A stretch of 50,210 nt of DNA from positions 1-50,210 of the IMG/VR virus record IMGVR_UViG_3300028800_000015. The stretch is one strand, 5' to 3'. Positions 16,708 to 23,993 of this stretch are shown here, in pieces (within the stretch, counting starts at the first letter, position 1; every line of letters begins with the position of its first letter). The DNA is from a virus. The translations under genes and the position numbers were made by a program. Below the pieces are notes generated by a model, which did not search any database, had not been told where the DNA came from, and saw nothing but the letters and a program-made list of their open reading frames with translations.

Positions 16708-17547
16708 TCAGCCAGTGGCTGCTTCGGTGAACTCGATGACCTGGATCTGACTCGGCTTGCACAGAGTCTGGAAGGCGACCGGGTACATTCGCTTGTCGGC
16801 CGCGCGCCGGAACGACGTCGAGGTCTCGGAGAGCTGCGACCACTTCGGCGCGTAGATCCACCGCGGGAAGTCGTCAGCGTTCGAGGTGACCAGCAGCACG
16901 GCGTAGTAGAGGATCTCGTCGGTCAGCGAGATCGTGTCGAAGCCCGGACTGTCGGCACCAGCCGCAGTCGACTCGACCGTGGCGTTGTACGCCAGGGCCA
17001 GAGTTCGGGTGATGTCCTCGGACAGCGCACCCTGGAGCTCGACACCCTGCGAGGAGATCGTCTCGCCGACCGGAGTCGACTGCTCCTCGATCTGGATGAC
17101 GTTGGTGTTCTTGCTGGTGGCGTACTGCCAGCCCTGGTCGGTCGCGCCGGTCGGGGTCCACAGTCCGCCAGTCAGCGAGCCGACGCCACCCGTGAACGCC
17201 GAGGCGTGCAGAGTGTCGTACTCGCTCAGCGCGATGGTGAACGGACTGGAGCCGCCAGTCACCGTGTACTGCGTGCCGGCGGGGGTCAGCGCGTTCAGCG
17301 CGTCTGCGATGTCCGAAGCCGTGGACGTGTGGTCGAGCGAAGTCGTCTCGTTGCCGTGCGAGTCGGTCAGCGTGAACGCAGTGACACCAGACGCGACTGC
17401 CAGCGTGTAGGTGAAGAAGACGCTGAGGTCGAAGGGGTCGTCGAGGTTCGCTGTGGTCGGGTCCGGCATCGGGGTGTTCTCTGCGGCCCAGAAGACGGCC
17501 GCTTGGCCGACGACGACGTTGTTCGCGTCGTAGAGCTCACCGATCAT
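16708..17547 (-). CDS. Major tail protein
   Basis: This protein of 279 residues forms the tail tube. It is a beta-rich protein with FFTYTLAVASGVTAF in the N-terminal half and WIYAPKWSQLSE and YPVAFQTL near the end, typical of actinophage tail tube subunits. It sits between the tail terminator region and the chaperones. I chose the ATG at 17547, directly after the TGA of the preceding gene; a TTG at 17559 is possible but would leave no room for a ribosome binding site. Confidence 0.85.
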   Translation of the reverse strand: MIGELYDANNVVVGQAAVFWAAENTPMPDPTTANLDDPFDLSVFFTYTLAVASGVTAFTLTDSHGNETTSLDHTSTASDIADALNALTPAGTQYTVTGGSSPFTIALSEYDTLHASAFTGGVGSLTGGLWTPTGATDQGWQYATSKNTNVIQIEEQSTPVGETISSQGVELQGALSEDITRTLALAYNATVESTAAGADSPGFDTISLTDEILYYAVLLVTSNADDFPRWIYAPKWSQLSETSTSFRRAADKRMYPVAFQTLCKPSQIQVIEFTEAATG

Positions 17548-17548
17548 G

Positions 17549-17818
17549 TCAGTTGCCAATCCTCAGTAGTACCCCGCAACGGCGGGCCGCGTCGTGGATG
17601 GCGTCGAGCGCTTCGTGCGCGAAGTGCTGAGCCGTCCTGGTCACCCTGATCGTACTACCATCGGGCGCCTTGACGCTCAGCGCTGTGGCGTGCACAGGGC
17701 CAGCGATCGAGACCTGGACGGTCTCGGCTGGCGGCTCGGGAGTGGCTGCCTTGGGCTCGGCGTCGGCGTCGGCCAGTGCCTCTTCGAGACTGAGCCGGGA
17801 ATCAGATACAGCGGCCAT
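17549..17818 (-). CDS. Small protein between tail terminator and tail tube genes
   Basis: This encodes 89 residues: an acidic Ala-rich first third, then a beta segment and a helix ending in RRCGVLLRIGN. The family is not recognised. GGAG stands nine bases before the ATG at 17818. In this position similar phages carry small connector or tail completion proteins, but the sequence does not decide. Confidence 0.65.
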   Translation of the reverse strand: MAAVSDSRLSLEEALADADAEPKAATPEPPAETVQVSIAGPVHATALSVKAPDGSTIRVTRTAQHFAHEALDAIHDAARRCGVLLRIGN

Positions 17819-17824
17819 GGTCAA

Positions 17825-18259
17825 TCACTCCGTCTTCGCTTCGGTGATGTACGAGCAGGTGAAGTTGTAGCGCTCGCTGGCGTCATACGAGTATAGCGTC
17901 GGGCGCCCACCCGTCCGGGTGATGTAGAGCACCTTTGCCGTGCCGATGACGGTGTTCTTCACGACGTCTGTGAGAATCTTGTCAAGATCGAGAGCCAGAT
18001 TCTCTGCGTCTTGGTAGTTTCGGGTCAGCCCGAGCACTCGCGCGCTGATGAACGGCCGGTCGTAGAGCTGCTCGGTCGTGAAGCCAGCGCCGGCACCGAT
18101 CGTCAGGAAGATCAGCCGGTTGGGCGACAGCTTCATCAGTTGGTCGGTGGGCGGACCAGGGTCGATCACTGGGAACTGGGTATCGCTCGTGTCACCGTAC
18201 GTCCCGAGTGCCACGAGAGCGTCGCTCACGTAAGACTTGACATCGCTGAAGCGGAGCAC
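17825..18259 (-). CDS. Probable tail terminator protein
   Basis: This 144-residue alpha/beta protein has the size, position and pattern of phage tail terminators: an N-terminal helix, LIFLTIGAGAGF, and a C-terminal strand pair with SYDASERYNFTCSY. Tail terminators cap the tail tube and join it to the head. It lies upstream of the tail tube gene and downstream of the connectors. The call is by position and pattern. Confidence 0.65.
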   Translation of the reverse strand: MLRFSDVKSYVSDALVALGTYGDTSDTQFPVIDPGPPTDQLMKLSPNRLIFLTIGAGAGFTTEQLYDRPFISARVLGLTRNYQDAENLALDLDKILTDVVKNTVIGTAKVLYITRTGGRPTLYSYDASERYNFTCSYITEAKTE

Positions 18260-18268
18260 GTCTACAGC

Positions 18269-18733
18269 CTAGCGCCTGCGGGCGTATCGGCCGCGCTCGA
18301 CGATCCGCGAGATCCGGCTCTTCAGCTTGAGTTCGTCCTCGGTCAGACGGGCAACGCGCGGTGGCCGGTCGTAGGTCTTCTTGCCCTCTTCGGTGACCGT
18401 CGGGTGGCCGGACTTCGCCAGGTCGTCAAACTCCCGCGGAGCTAGGATCTCGACCTGATCGCTGAGGTGCTCCATGTTCTCGACCATCGCGTCATGCAAC
18501 CGCGAGCCTTCGTGATCCACGAGTCCGTTGGCGAGATTGCGGACGTACTTCTCGGAGTTGCTGAACAGAGGGTCGCGGAGGTAGTGAGCCTGGCCGCCGT
18601 CAGGGTGCTCAAAGTCGTCTCCTTCGTGCTGGTAGTGCGCGTAGACCTGGTCGACCTCTACAGCGCCGACCATCCTGCCCTTGCCGGTCTGCTCGATGAG
18701 GAAGTCGAGTCGCTTGCCGAGAGTACCTCTCAC
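18269..18733 (-). CDS. Head-tail connector region protein
   Basis: This encodes about 154 residues with a VRGTLGKRLDF start, a charged middle with YAHYQHEGDDFEHP, and a Lys/Arg-rich end. The GTG at 18733 overlaps the upstream stop as GTGA, which is why it is preferred over a GTG 12 codons further upstream that lacks a ribosome binding site. It sits in the neck region between the DUF1320-like connector and the tail terminator. Confidence 0.65.
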   Translation of the reverse strand: MRGTLGKRLDFLIEQTGKGRMVGAVEVDQVYAHYQHEGDDFEHPDGGQAHYLRDPLFSNSEKYVRNLANGLVDHEGSRLHDAMVENMEHLSDQVEILAPREFDDLAKSGHPTVTEEGKKTYDRPPRVARLTEDELKLKSRISRIVERGRYARRR

Positions 18734-19299
18734 CAGTTCGATCCCATGCCACCGGGGATATCCGGCCACAGCGGCCAGTCCGGCGTGATCGGCTGGAGAT
18801 TCCAGTCAGCCGCATCGAACAGATCCCCTGCGTAGTACGGGTTGACCGGGGCGCCAGCACCAGTCGCGGCGTTCGGCGTGGTGTTCTCGGGGATCTGGAG
18901 GGTGGCCTGGCCCTTGCTGACGCCAACTAGCGCCGACATGGTGGCGTTGTAGCGCCGAGCGACCGGGTCATCGTCGGTGAAGTCGAGGCTCTTGCGAACG
19001 ACCAGTGTGGCGTTGTACGCCGCGATGTTGCGGGACCAGTAGTCGATCGGGTGCGGCACCGAGCCGTCGGGTGCGCCGTCACCCTGAACATCATCAGTCG
19101 CCGGGATCACCAGCGCGACAGGGACGGCGTAATACTTCGCGATGTACGAGTCGATGACGGCGTCCGCCTCAGCGATGGCGTCTTCGAGCTGCGCATCGCT
19201 GAGGTCGGCGCCTGTCCCGCTCGGGGGGTCGGGTGGAGCTGATCCGTCAGTCCCTGGATTGAGGGCATTGCGCACCATCGTGGGAGTCGAGTACGCCAT
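18730..19299 (-). CDS. Head-tail connector protein (DUF1320-like)
   Basis: This 189-residue protein has features of the DUF1320/gp36 connector family: A-Y-S-T-P at the start, LSDAQLEDAIAEADAVIDSYI and DYWSRNIAAYNATLVVRKS, after which small helices close the fold. Connectors of this type join the portal to the tail. AAGG lies seven bases before the ATG. The C-terminal PPP/PVNPYYAGD tail is probably disordered. Confidence 0.75.
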   Translation of the reverse strand: MAYSTPTMVRNALNPGTDGSAPPDPPSGTGADLSDAQLEDAIAEADAVIDSYIAKYYAVPVALVIPATDDVQGDGAPDGSVPHPIDYWSRNIAAYNATLVVRKSLDFTDDDPVARRYNATMSALVGVSKGQATLQIPENTTPNAATGAGAPVNPYYAGDLFDAADWNLQPITPDWPLWPDIPGGMGSNW

Positions 19300-19314
19300 G
19301 CCTCAACCTTACTA

Positions 19315-19680
19315 CTAGGACTTCGCGAGCGCCTCTGCTGATGCCGCCGCGACCTGCGGGTTGACCTTGGTGAACATGTCCTCGTTCTCCAGGTCAGCGA
19401 ACGGGTCCGCGCTGACTGCGGCCGGCGTGGGGAGCGCCTCGTCGAGCAGAGCCGCGACCGGGTCGTCGAAGCCATGGAACGCTCGCGCAACGGTCATCGC
19501 GTTGCTCGGGACCGTTCCCGGCTTCCCGATGGCCTTGGCCGCCTTGAGCGCGCGGATCTGACTGTTCTGGTGGTCGCCCTTGACGATTCCACCCTTGAGG
19601 ATGCGCCGGACCTGGTTCTTGCCAGGGCCAGTGCGGACCATCACTGCGGACACGAGCACTTCGTACTCTCGGACTGCCAT
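19315..19680 (-). CDS. Hypothetical protein after the major capsid gene
   Basis: This encodes 121 residues. The N-terminal half is basic (GPGKNQVRRILKGG) with an early strand, and the C-terminal half has A-L-L-D-E-A and an Ala-rich tail. No family was recognised. The ATG at 19680 follows GAAGGG. A hairpin at 19711-19746 separates it from the major capsid gene, so it is likely made in smaller amounts. Its place suggests a head completion role. Confidence 0.7.
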   Translation of the reverse strand: MAVREYEVLVSAVMVRTGPGKNQVRRILKGGIVKGDHQNSQIRALKAAKAIGKPGTVPSNAMTVARAFHGFDDPVAALLDEALPTPAAVSADPFADLENEDMFTKVNPQVAAASAEALAKS

Positions 19681-19710
19681 CGTCTTACCCTTCGTTGGGT
19701 TGTGCATGGA

Positions 19711-19746
19711 ATCGGGCCGGCCGATCTGATGATCGACCGGCCCGAT
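19711..19746 (-). terminator. Hairpin downstream of the major capsid gene
   Basis: ATCGGGCCGG-C-CGATC (19711-19726) pairs with GATCG-A-CCGGCCCGAT (19731-19746) with one mismatch and a four-base loop. It lies 18 bases past the capsid stop. No T-run follows, so it may be an attenuator or mRNA stabiliser for the most abundant transcript. Confidence 0.65.
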
Positions 19747-19763
19747 CGGGTTGTGCGCTCGGC

Positions 19764-20849
19764 TTACGCCGGGTTGGTGCTGTGGTCCGGGTCGCTCGAC
19801 GGGCTCGGGGTCACCAGCGGCGCCACGCCACCGGAGACACCGCTCAAGTCGACGCTGTGGCCGCCGATGGTCACGCTGTCCGCGCCACCCGCGTCCGCGT
19901 TGCCGTTGACGCCAGCGATGAACACCGCCGCCAGAGGCTGGTCGAGGTAGATGGCCGAGGCGCGAGTGGTGTCGGTACGCCATGACTCACGGGGGCCACC
20001 GTTGGGGCCGTTGCCCTCGCCGTACATCGGCGTGGCGCTCAGCGGACGCTCGTCCGCGATCCCACCAACGACCTTGCGCTGGAGCACGACCGCACACGAG
20101 GGCGCGTAGGTCGAGAGCCGCCACGAAGTGACGACGTCCAGCGTGAGGAACTTGTTGGGGAGCTTGCCGGTGTACTGCAAGTTCTCGTCCGCGATGTTGC
20201 CGATGTAGGGCTTGGTGACCTCGTCGCTGTCGAGGAAGTCGGTCTCGGTCTCGGTGCTGATGATGAGCGTGTCCGCGATGTAGCCGAACTTCTGCTTGTT
20301 GCCACCAGTCGAGCCGTCCGCGCCCACGTTCTTCACGAGGTAGCGGGCGCCGTTGACGTCCTGACGAATGTGCGAGCCGTCGCCGCCCCAAGCGTTGTCG
20401 GTCACGAGGACCTGCACCTGAGAGTTGGCGACGAGAGCTGAGAAGAACGCATCTTCCCACGCTCGTACCATCGTGTTGCGGATCTGCGTGATCTGCGTGT
20501 TGACGACGTCGACCTGGTTGCGGTCACGCATCGTCTTCGAGACTCGCAGGCCGAGAGCCCGACGAACCACACGGGCGACCAACGGAGTGCCGAGGCTTCC
20601 GTTGGTGACCGGGATCTCGCCGTACTCTTCGAGCACGGCCGGGTCGTCGTTGCTGAACAGCGGGGTGCTCTGGTAGTACAGCACCGCACCGGACGGCGCG
20701 TCCTGACCCGTGCGAAGGACAGAGTCCACGAGGAACATCTGGTCCATCATGTCGAGGATGCGCCGAGGGATCAGGGTCGGGCTCTTGAGGAGCGAGTTGA
20801 CCGTGATCCGCGGGCCATCCTGCACGCTGATGATCGTGGTACCAGCCAT
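19764..20849 (-). CDS. Major capsid protein
   Basis: This 361-residue protein is the probable major capsid subunit of HK97 type. It has RILDMMDQMFLVDSVL, LGLRVSKTMRDRN and AVVLQRKVVGGIADERPL segments, which match actinophage capsids, and its position after protease/scaffold and decoration genes fits. The C-terminus is Gly/Ser/Pro-rich and may be flexible. AAGGA lies eight bases before the ATG, and a hairpin follows the stop. Confidence 0.87.
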   Translation of the reverse strand: MAGTTIISVQDGPRITVNSLLKSPTLIPRRILDMMDQMFLVDSVLRTGQDAPSGAVLYYQSTPLFSNDDPAVLEEYGEIPVTNGSLGTPLVARVVRRALGLRVSKTMRDRNQVDVVNTQITQIRNTMVRAWEDAFFSALVANSQVQVLVTDNAWGGDGSHIRQDVNGARYLVKNVGADGSTGGNKQKFGYIADTLIISTETETDFLDSDEVTKPYIGNIADENLQYTGKLPNKFLTLDVVTSWRLSTYAPSCAVVLQRKVVGGIADERPLSATPMYGEGNGPNGGPRESWRTDTTRASAIYLDQPLAAVFIAGVNGNADAGGADSVTIGGHSVDLSGVSGGVAPLVTPSPSSDPDHSTNPA

Positions 20850-20888
20850 GTCTTCTGTCCTTGTCCGTATCTGTTCCGAGCCGGCCGG

Positions 20889-21374
20889 TTAGGCCAGCTT
20901 GATGAGCTTGACGAGTGCGACGACGCCACCAGCCGTACCGCCTGGCTGGACGCAGATGCCGCACACTGCCTCTTCGGCGTCGGTCCCGCTGACCCACTTA
21001 CGAGCAGAGCCCGAAGCAGCAGCACAGACCCGGTCGCCGTAGTTGACCGCGCCGGCCGCGAAGAGAATCGGCACGACCCCGTTGCTGAAGACCGCAGTCT
21101 GCGGCGTCGGGATGCCGGTGTTCGCGAACGGGAAGTTCTGCGAGTCGGTGCCAGCCGCAGCAGCGGCCTGGTTGGCCGCCGTGACGCAGGACTTCTGCGA
21201 GACACCGAGCACGTTGACGGCCGCGTCAGTCGCGACCTTGATGCCCTGGAGGCTCGGGTCGGTCGTGGCCGTGGTCGACGGGATGACGAAGACGCCGGCC
21301 GCGAGGTTCGCGTCGACTGCCTCGAAAACGTCGTCCGCGCCGCGGCTGCGGCGCTGGATCGAGGTGACTGCCAT
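20889..21374 (-). CDS. Capsid decoration protein-like
   Basis: This 161-residue protein is Ala- and Gly-rich with several short strands, typical of small decoration proteins (DUF2190-like) that bind the outer capsid. It lies directly upstream of the major capsid gene. AGGA is seven bases before the ATG. It has five cysteines, which is unusual for a phage head protein and could stabilise the particle. Confidence 0.65.
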   Translation of the reverse strand: MAVTSIQRRSRGADDVFEAVDANLAAGVFVIPSTTATTDPSLQGIKVATDAAVNVLGVSQKSCVTAANQAAAAAGTDSQNFPFANTGIPTPQTAVFSNGVVPILFAAGAVNYGDRVCAAASGSARKWVSGTDAEEAVCGICVQPGGTAGGVVALVKLIKLA

Positions 21375-21409
21375 GGTGTTGTCCTATCTCGTCTCTGGTC
21401 TCGGCTGGC

Positions 21410-22639
21410 CTAGCGGCCGAACTGGTTGTCCCACGCCTCAAGCATTTCGGCGTCGGGGTCCTCGTCGCCCGAGACCGAGCCGTAGTGGCCGACCTCGTTG
21501 GACATGTCGATGGTGCCCTCGGCCGCCGTCAGGAACTGACGCAGCACGTCAGCGACGTTGACGTCGGCTTCGCCCGAGTTGCTCAGGTCGATGACGACGT
21601 CGTCGGGCCGATTGAGGATCGGCTCGGCCAGGTCGAGGAGGTGCGGAGGCACACCCTTGCCAAGCGCGACGTCGCGGAACGCGGTCCACTCGGCGTCGGC
21701 CATCCGGCGCAGCGCCTCACGGGCACGGGCGTCGGCCGCCGTCGCGAGCGAGTTGGCGAGCTCGATCTCTCGGGTGTCGCCACTGGCGTTGGCGCGACGC
21801 TGGCGCCGCCTGCTGAGGTCGCTCACGTCGGGCTCTCCGTCCGGGTCGTCGTCGTCGTCCAGATCCGCGTCACCGAGATCGGTGTCGGCATCTGCATCTG
21901 CATCGTCGTCGTCATCGTACTCAGAATCGGCGCCGTCTGCGTCGTCCGAGTCGCTGTCGAGGTCGTTCAGGTCGATGCCGAAGTGCTCGGCCCACGCATC
22001 GAGCTCGGTGCCGGACATTTCGTCGATGTCCGTCTCGGTGTAGTCGTCGATGTTCGCCTTGAACTCAGGCTTGCGGAGCTTCGTGCGCATCGGATTCTCC
22101 TGGTCGCTGTAGGTGTGCTGTGACAAGTCAAGCACACGTTCGCCGTCGTACGTCGAGAGGTCGACTGGCTTCCACGGCTCCATGCCAGTCACCTGTGGGT
22201 CGAGTGTCCCGAGCACATGAACGAGCTTGGGGCCATCGGGGTCTTCGCGGATTCGTGCGCTGACACCGAGATTCGGGTTGCGCACGACGGCCCGAGCATC
22301 GCGCCGGCTGTCGAACTCCAGCTTGCCGTACAACCCTGGCTTCTCACCGGGCGCGGCTAGCCGCAGAGCAGTGACCTGTGCGCGGTAGCGCTCCGGGTCC
22401 ATTGTGTGGGCGTTGTCCTTGTCCGCTAGCAAGAACGGCGTCTGGTCCATGTGCTTCGCCTGGTACGCCTCGATTAGCTTCGAGAGGTAGGCGTGACTGA
22501 AGTCGACGGTGGATCGCTTGCCAGTACGAGTGGTGTACTCGATCGTCTTCTCGGGCAGGATCTGCTTCCAGTAGACGAGCTTCGACTCGCGGCTGAAGTC
22601 GCTGGTGACGGCGGGCGTCAGGAGCTGTCGGTTCTTCAC
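21410..22639 (-). CDS. Head maturation protease fused to scaffold-like region
   Basis: This 409-residue protein resembles the capsid maturation protease plus scaffold proteins of actinophages. Residues about 45-170 carry the protease domain with HAYLSKLIEAYQAKHMDQTPF, LLADKDNAHTM and NLGVSARI. A long Asp/Glu-rich stretch (about residues 225-270) and a helical C-terminus follow, as expected for scaffold that is digested on maturation. The GTG start has no clear Shine-Dalgarno. Confidence 0.75.
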   Translation of the reverse strand: MKNRQLLTPAVTSDFSRESKLVYWKQILPEKTIEYTTRTGKRSTVDFSHAYLSKLIEAYQAKHMDQTPFLLADKDNAHTMDPERYRAQVTALRLAAPGEKPGLYGKLEFDSRRDARAVVRNPNLGVSARIREDPDGPKLVHVLGTLDPQVTGMEPWKPVDLSTYDGERVLDLSQHTYSDQENPMRTKLRKPEFKANIDDYTETDIDEMSGTELDAWAEHFGIDLNDLDSDSDDADGADSEYDDDDDADADADTDLGDADLDDDDDPDGEPDVSDLSRRRQRRANASGDTREIELANSLATAADARAREALRRMADAEWTAFRDVALGKGVPPHLLDLAEPILNRPDDVVIDLSNSGEADVNVADVLRQFLTAAEGTIDMSNEVGHYGSVSGDEDPDAEMLEAWDNQFGR

Positions 22640-22674
22640 GCCGTAATCGTACGACGATGAGCGACTACCGTGCG

Positions 22675-23796
22675 TTACTTGGCCTTCTCCTGACGGAGTA
22701 ACTCCTTGGTCGCTGCGATCTGTCGCCGTACCTGATCCTTGTTAGACGTGAAGGCTAGTTGACGCTGGAAACTAGCGAGATTGCCTTCCAGCAACTTGAT
22801 CCGCGTGGCACTTGGACCTTCCTTTGACTCCTGGCTCGATGACAGCCGACCCTTGATGTGCTGACGAACCTCTGCGTCTGAGAACGCCGGCTTACCGTTG
22901 TGGATGCGTGACTGCGCAACGCGAGCCTCGGCAAGAGAGCCAGGGACGTGCACGTTGACCTTGCGGCCCTTGGTGTCGTGGCCGACGATGATGTGCCCCG
23001 CAACACCCTGGTACGTCTTCGGCGTGACGCGAGTGCGAGCCTCGCCATCCTTCGGCGCCTTCGGTGCTTGGAGAGGCTTCGGCGCGAATCGAGATTCGCC
23101 CTTGAAGTCCTTGCCCGTCTCGGAGTCCGGCTTGAGGTGACGCTCGACGCCGTTGACGTCGCGGTACGAGACGTGACCGTCCGGGTGCTTCTGCGCCGCG
23201 AGGGTCTTGCCACCGATCTCGATGTGGCCGGCCACCGGCTTGCCACCGCTCGGCAGACGTTCCCCTGGCGTGACGCCGCCATTGAGAGCCTTGACCCGCT
23301 GCTCTTGGGTCATGCCGGGACGTACGGCCGCCTTGTTGGGGTTGTTGTCCCGACGGTGGAGTTCCTGGATCGCCGCAGTACCACTGTCGTTGTTGCGGTT
23401 GAGGTAGGCGTGGTCGAGCAGCTCCTTGTCGGTCATCGAACCGTAGTCAGGATTCGAGCGGTTGAGCATCCGGGTCGGGACCTGGAGTCGCTGGCCTTCA
23501 GTTTCGATGTGCGACTCGGGCTCCATGAGCCCACCGTCCTCGTCCACCGACCGGGACATCGGGGTGACCTTGTCGACCTTGGCGTGGTGGTTCGGCGGCA
23601 TCTTCGCCATATTGCTCGGAACGTGCAGCTTACCCGCGCGATCCTTGTGCAGATGCACCGTGATTCCTGAGCCACCGCCCACCTTGTGGTGCGACTTCAG
23701 AGCGACAGCAGCGGCGTTCTCGGGAATGTAGCCGTGCTTCCACTTCGAGCCATCCTTGCCGAGATCAATGACCTCGACGAAACGCTCCTGGCTCAT
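22675..23796 (-). CDS. Head-region protein with N-terminal WKHGYIP tag
   Basis: This is a 373-residue hydrophilic protein of unknown enzymatic function. It begins with R5-F6-V-E-V-I10-D11-L12 and then W19-K-H-G-Y-I-P25, a signature shared with the 568-residue neighbour. The middle is rich in Gly, Pro, His and Lys with repeated G-H-I-E/V-I-G-like strands around residues 180-270, and the end is a charged helix. The ATG overlaps the 66-residue gene stop. It probably enters the capsid as an internal or ejected protein, but no catalytic motif is visible. Confidence 0.75.
   Translation of the reverse strand: MSQERFVEVIDLGKDGSKWKHGYIPENAAAVALKSHHKVGGGSGITVHLHKDRAGKLHVPSNMAKMPPNHHAKVDKVTPMSRSVDEDGGLMEPESHIETEGQRLQVPTRMLNRSNPDYGSMTDKELLDHAYLNRNNDSGTAAIQELHRRDNNPNKAAVRPGMTQEQRVKALNGGVTPGERLPSGGKPVAGHIEIGGKTLAAQKHPDGHVSYRDVNGVERHLKPDSETGKDFKGESRFAPKPLQAPKAPKDGEARTRVTPKTYQGVAGHIIVGHDTKGRKVNVHVPGSLAEARVAQSRIHNGKPAFSDAEVRQHIKGRLSSSQESKEGPSATRIKLLEGNLASFQRQLAFTSNKDQVRRQIAATKELLRQEKAK
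23723..23742. repeat. 20-base identical repeat encoding the WKHGYIP signature (copy 1)
   Basis: The bases 23723-23742 are identical to 25602-25621. They encode WKHGYIP in both the 373- and 568-residue genes. Identity at DNA level suggests recent duplication, gene conversion or strong constraint. Confidence 0.85.
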
Positions 23797-23993
23797 GGCT
23801 TGCCCTTCAGGTTCTTGACTCGACGCCGCGCTGCTTGGACCAGCGTAGACGACTTCGGCTTCAGCCGCTCGGCCGACCTGGAGACGAGAGTGCCCGTGAT
23901 CGTGTCCGGAGGTACACAGCCCGTCGACCGGCCGGCTTCGATCTCCTTGGCGAGATTGATCTCAGCGGCGCACCGTTGCTCGACTGTGCTCAC
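23793..23993 (-). CDS. Small basic protein between tagged head proteins
   Basis: This encodes 66 residues, with an N-terminal helix (E-Q-R-C-A-A-E-I-N-L-A-K-E-I-E) and a basic C-terminus ending in KGKP. The family is unknown. The GTG start at 23993 overlaps the stop of the metallopeptidase gene (GTGA), and its own stop overlaps the next start (ATGA). Such tight coupling to both tagged proteins would fit a partner, chaperone or immunity-like role, which is only inferred. Confidence 0.65.
   Translation of the reverse strand: MSTVEQRCAAEINLAKEIEAGRSTGCVPPDTITGTLVSRSAERLKPKSSTLVQAARRRVKNLKGKP

Noticed and set aside
14250-17649. Long plus-strand frames opposite the tape measure and major tail genes
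   Set aside because: They mirror strong minus-strand genes in a G+C-rich genome, lack ribosome binding sites and do not resemble proteins.
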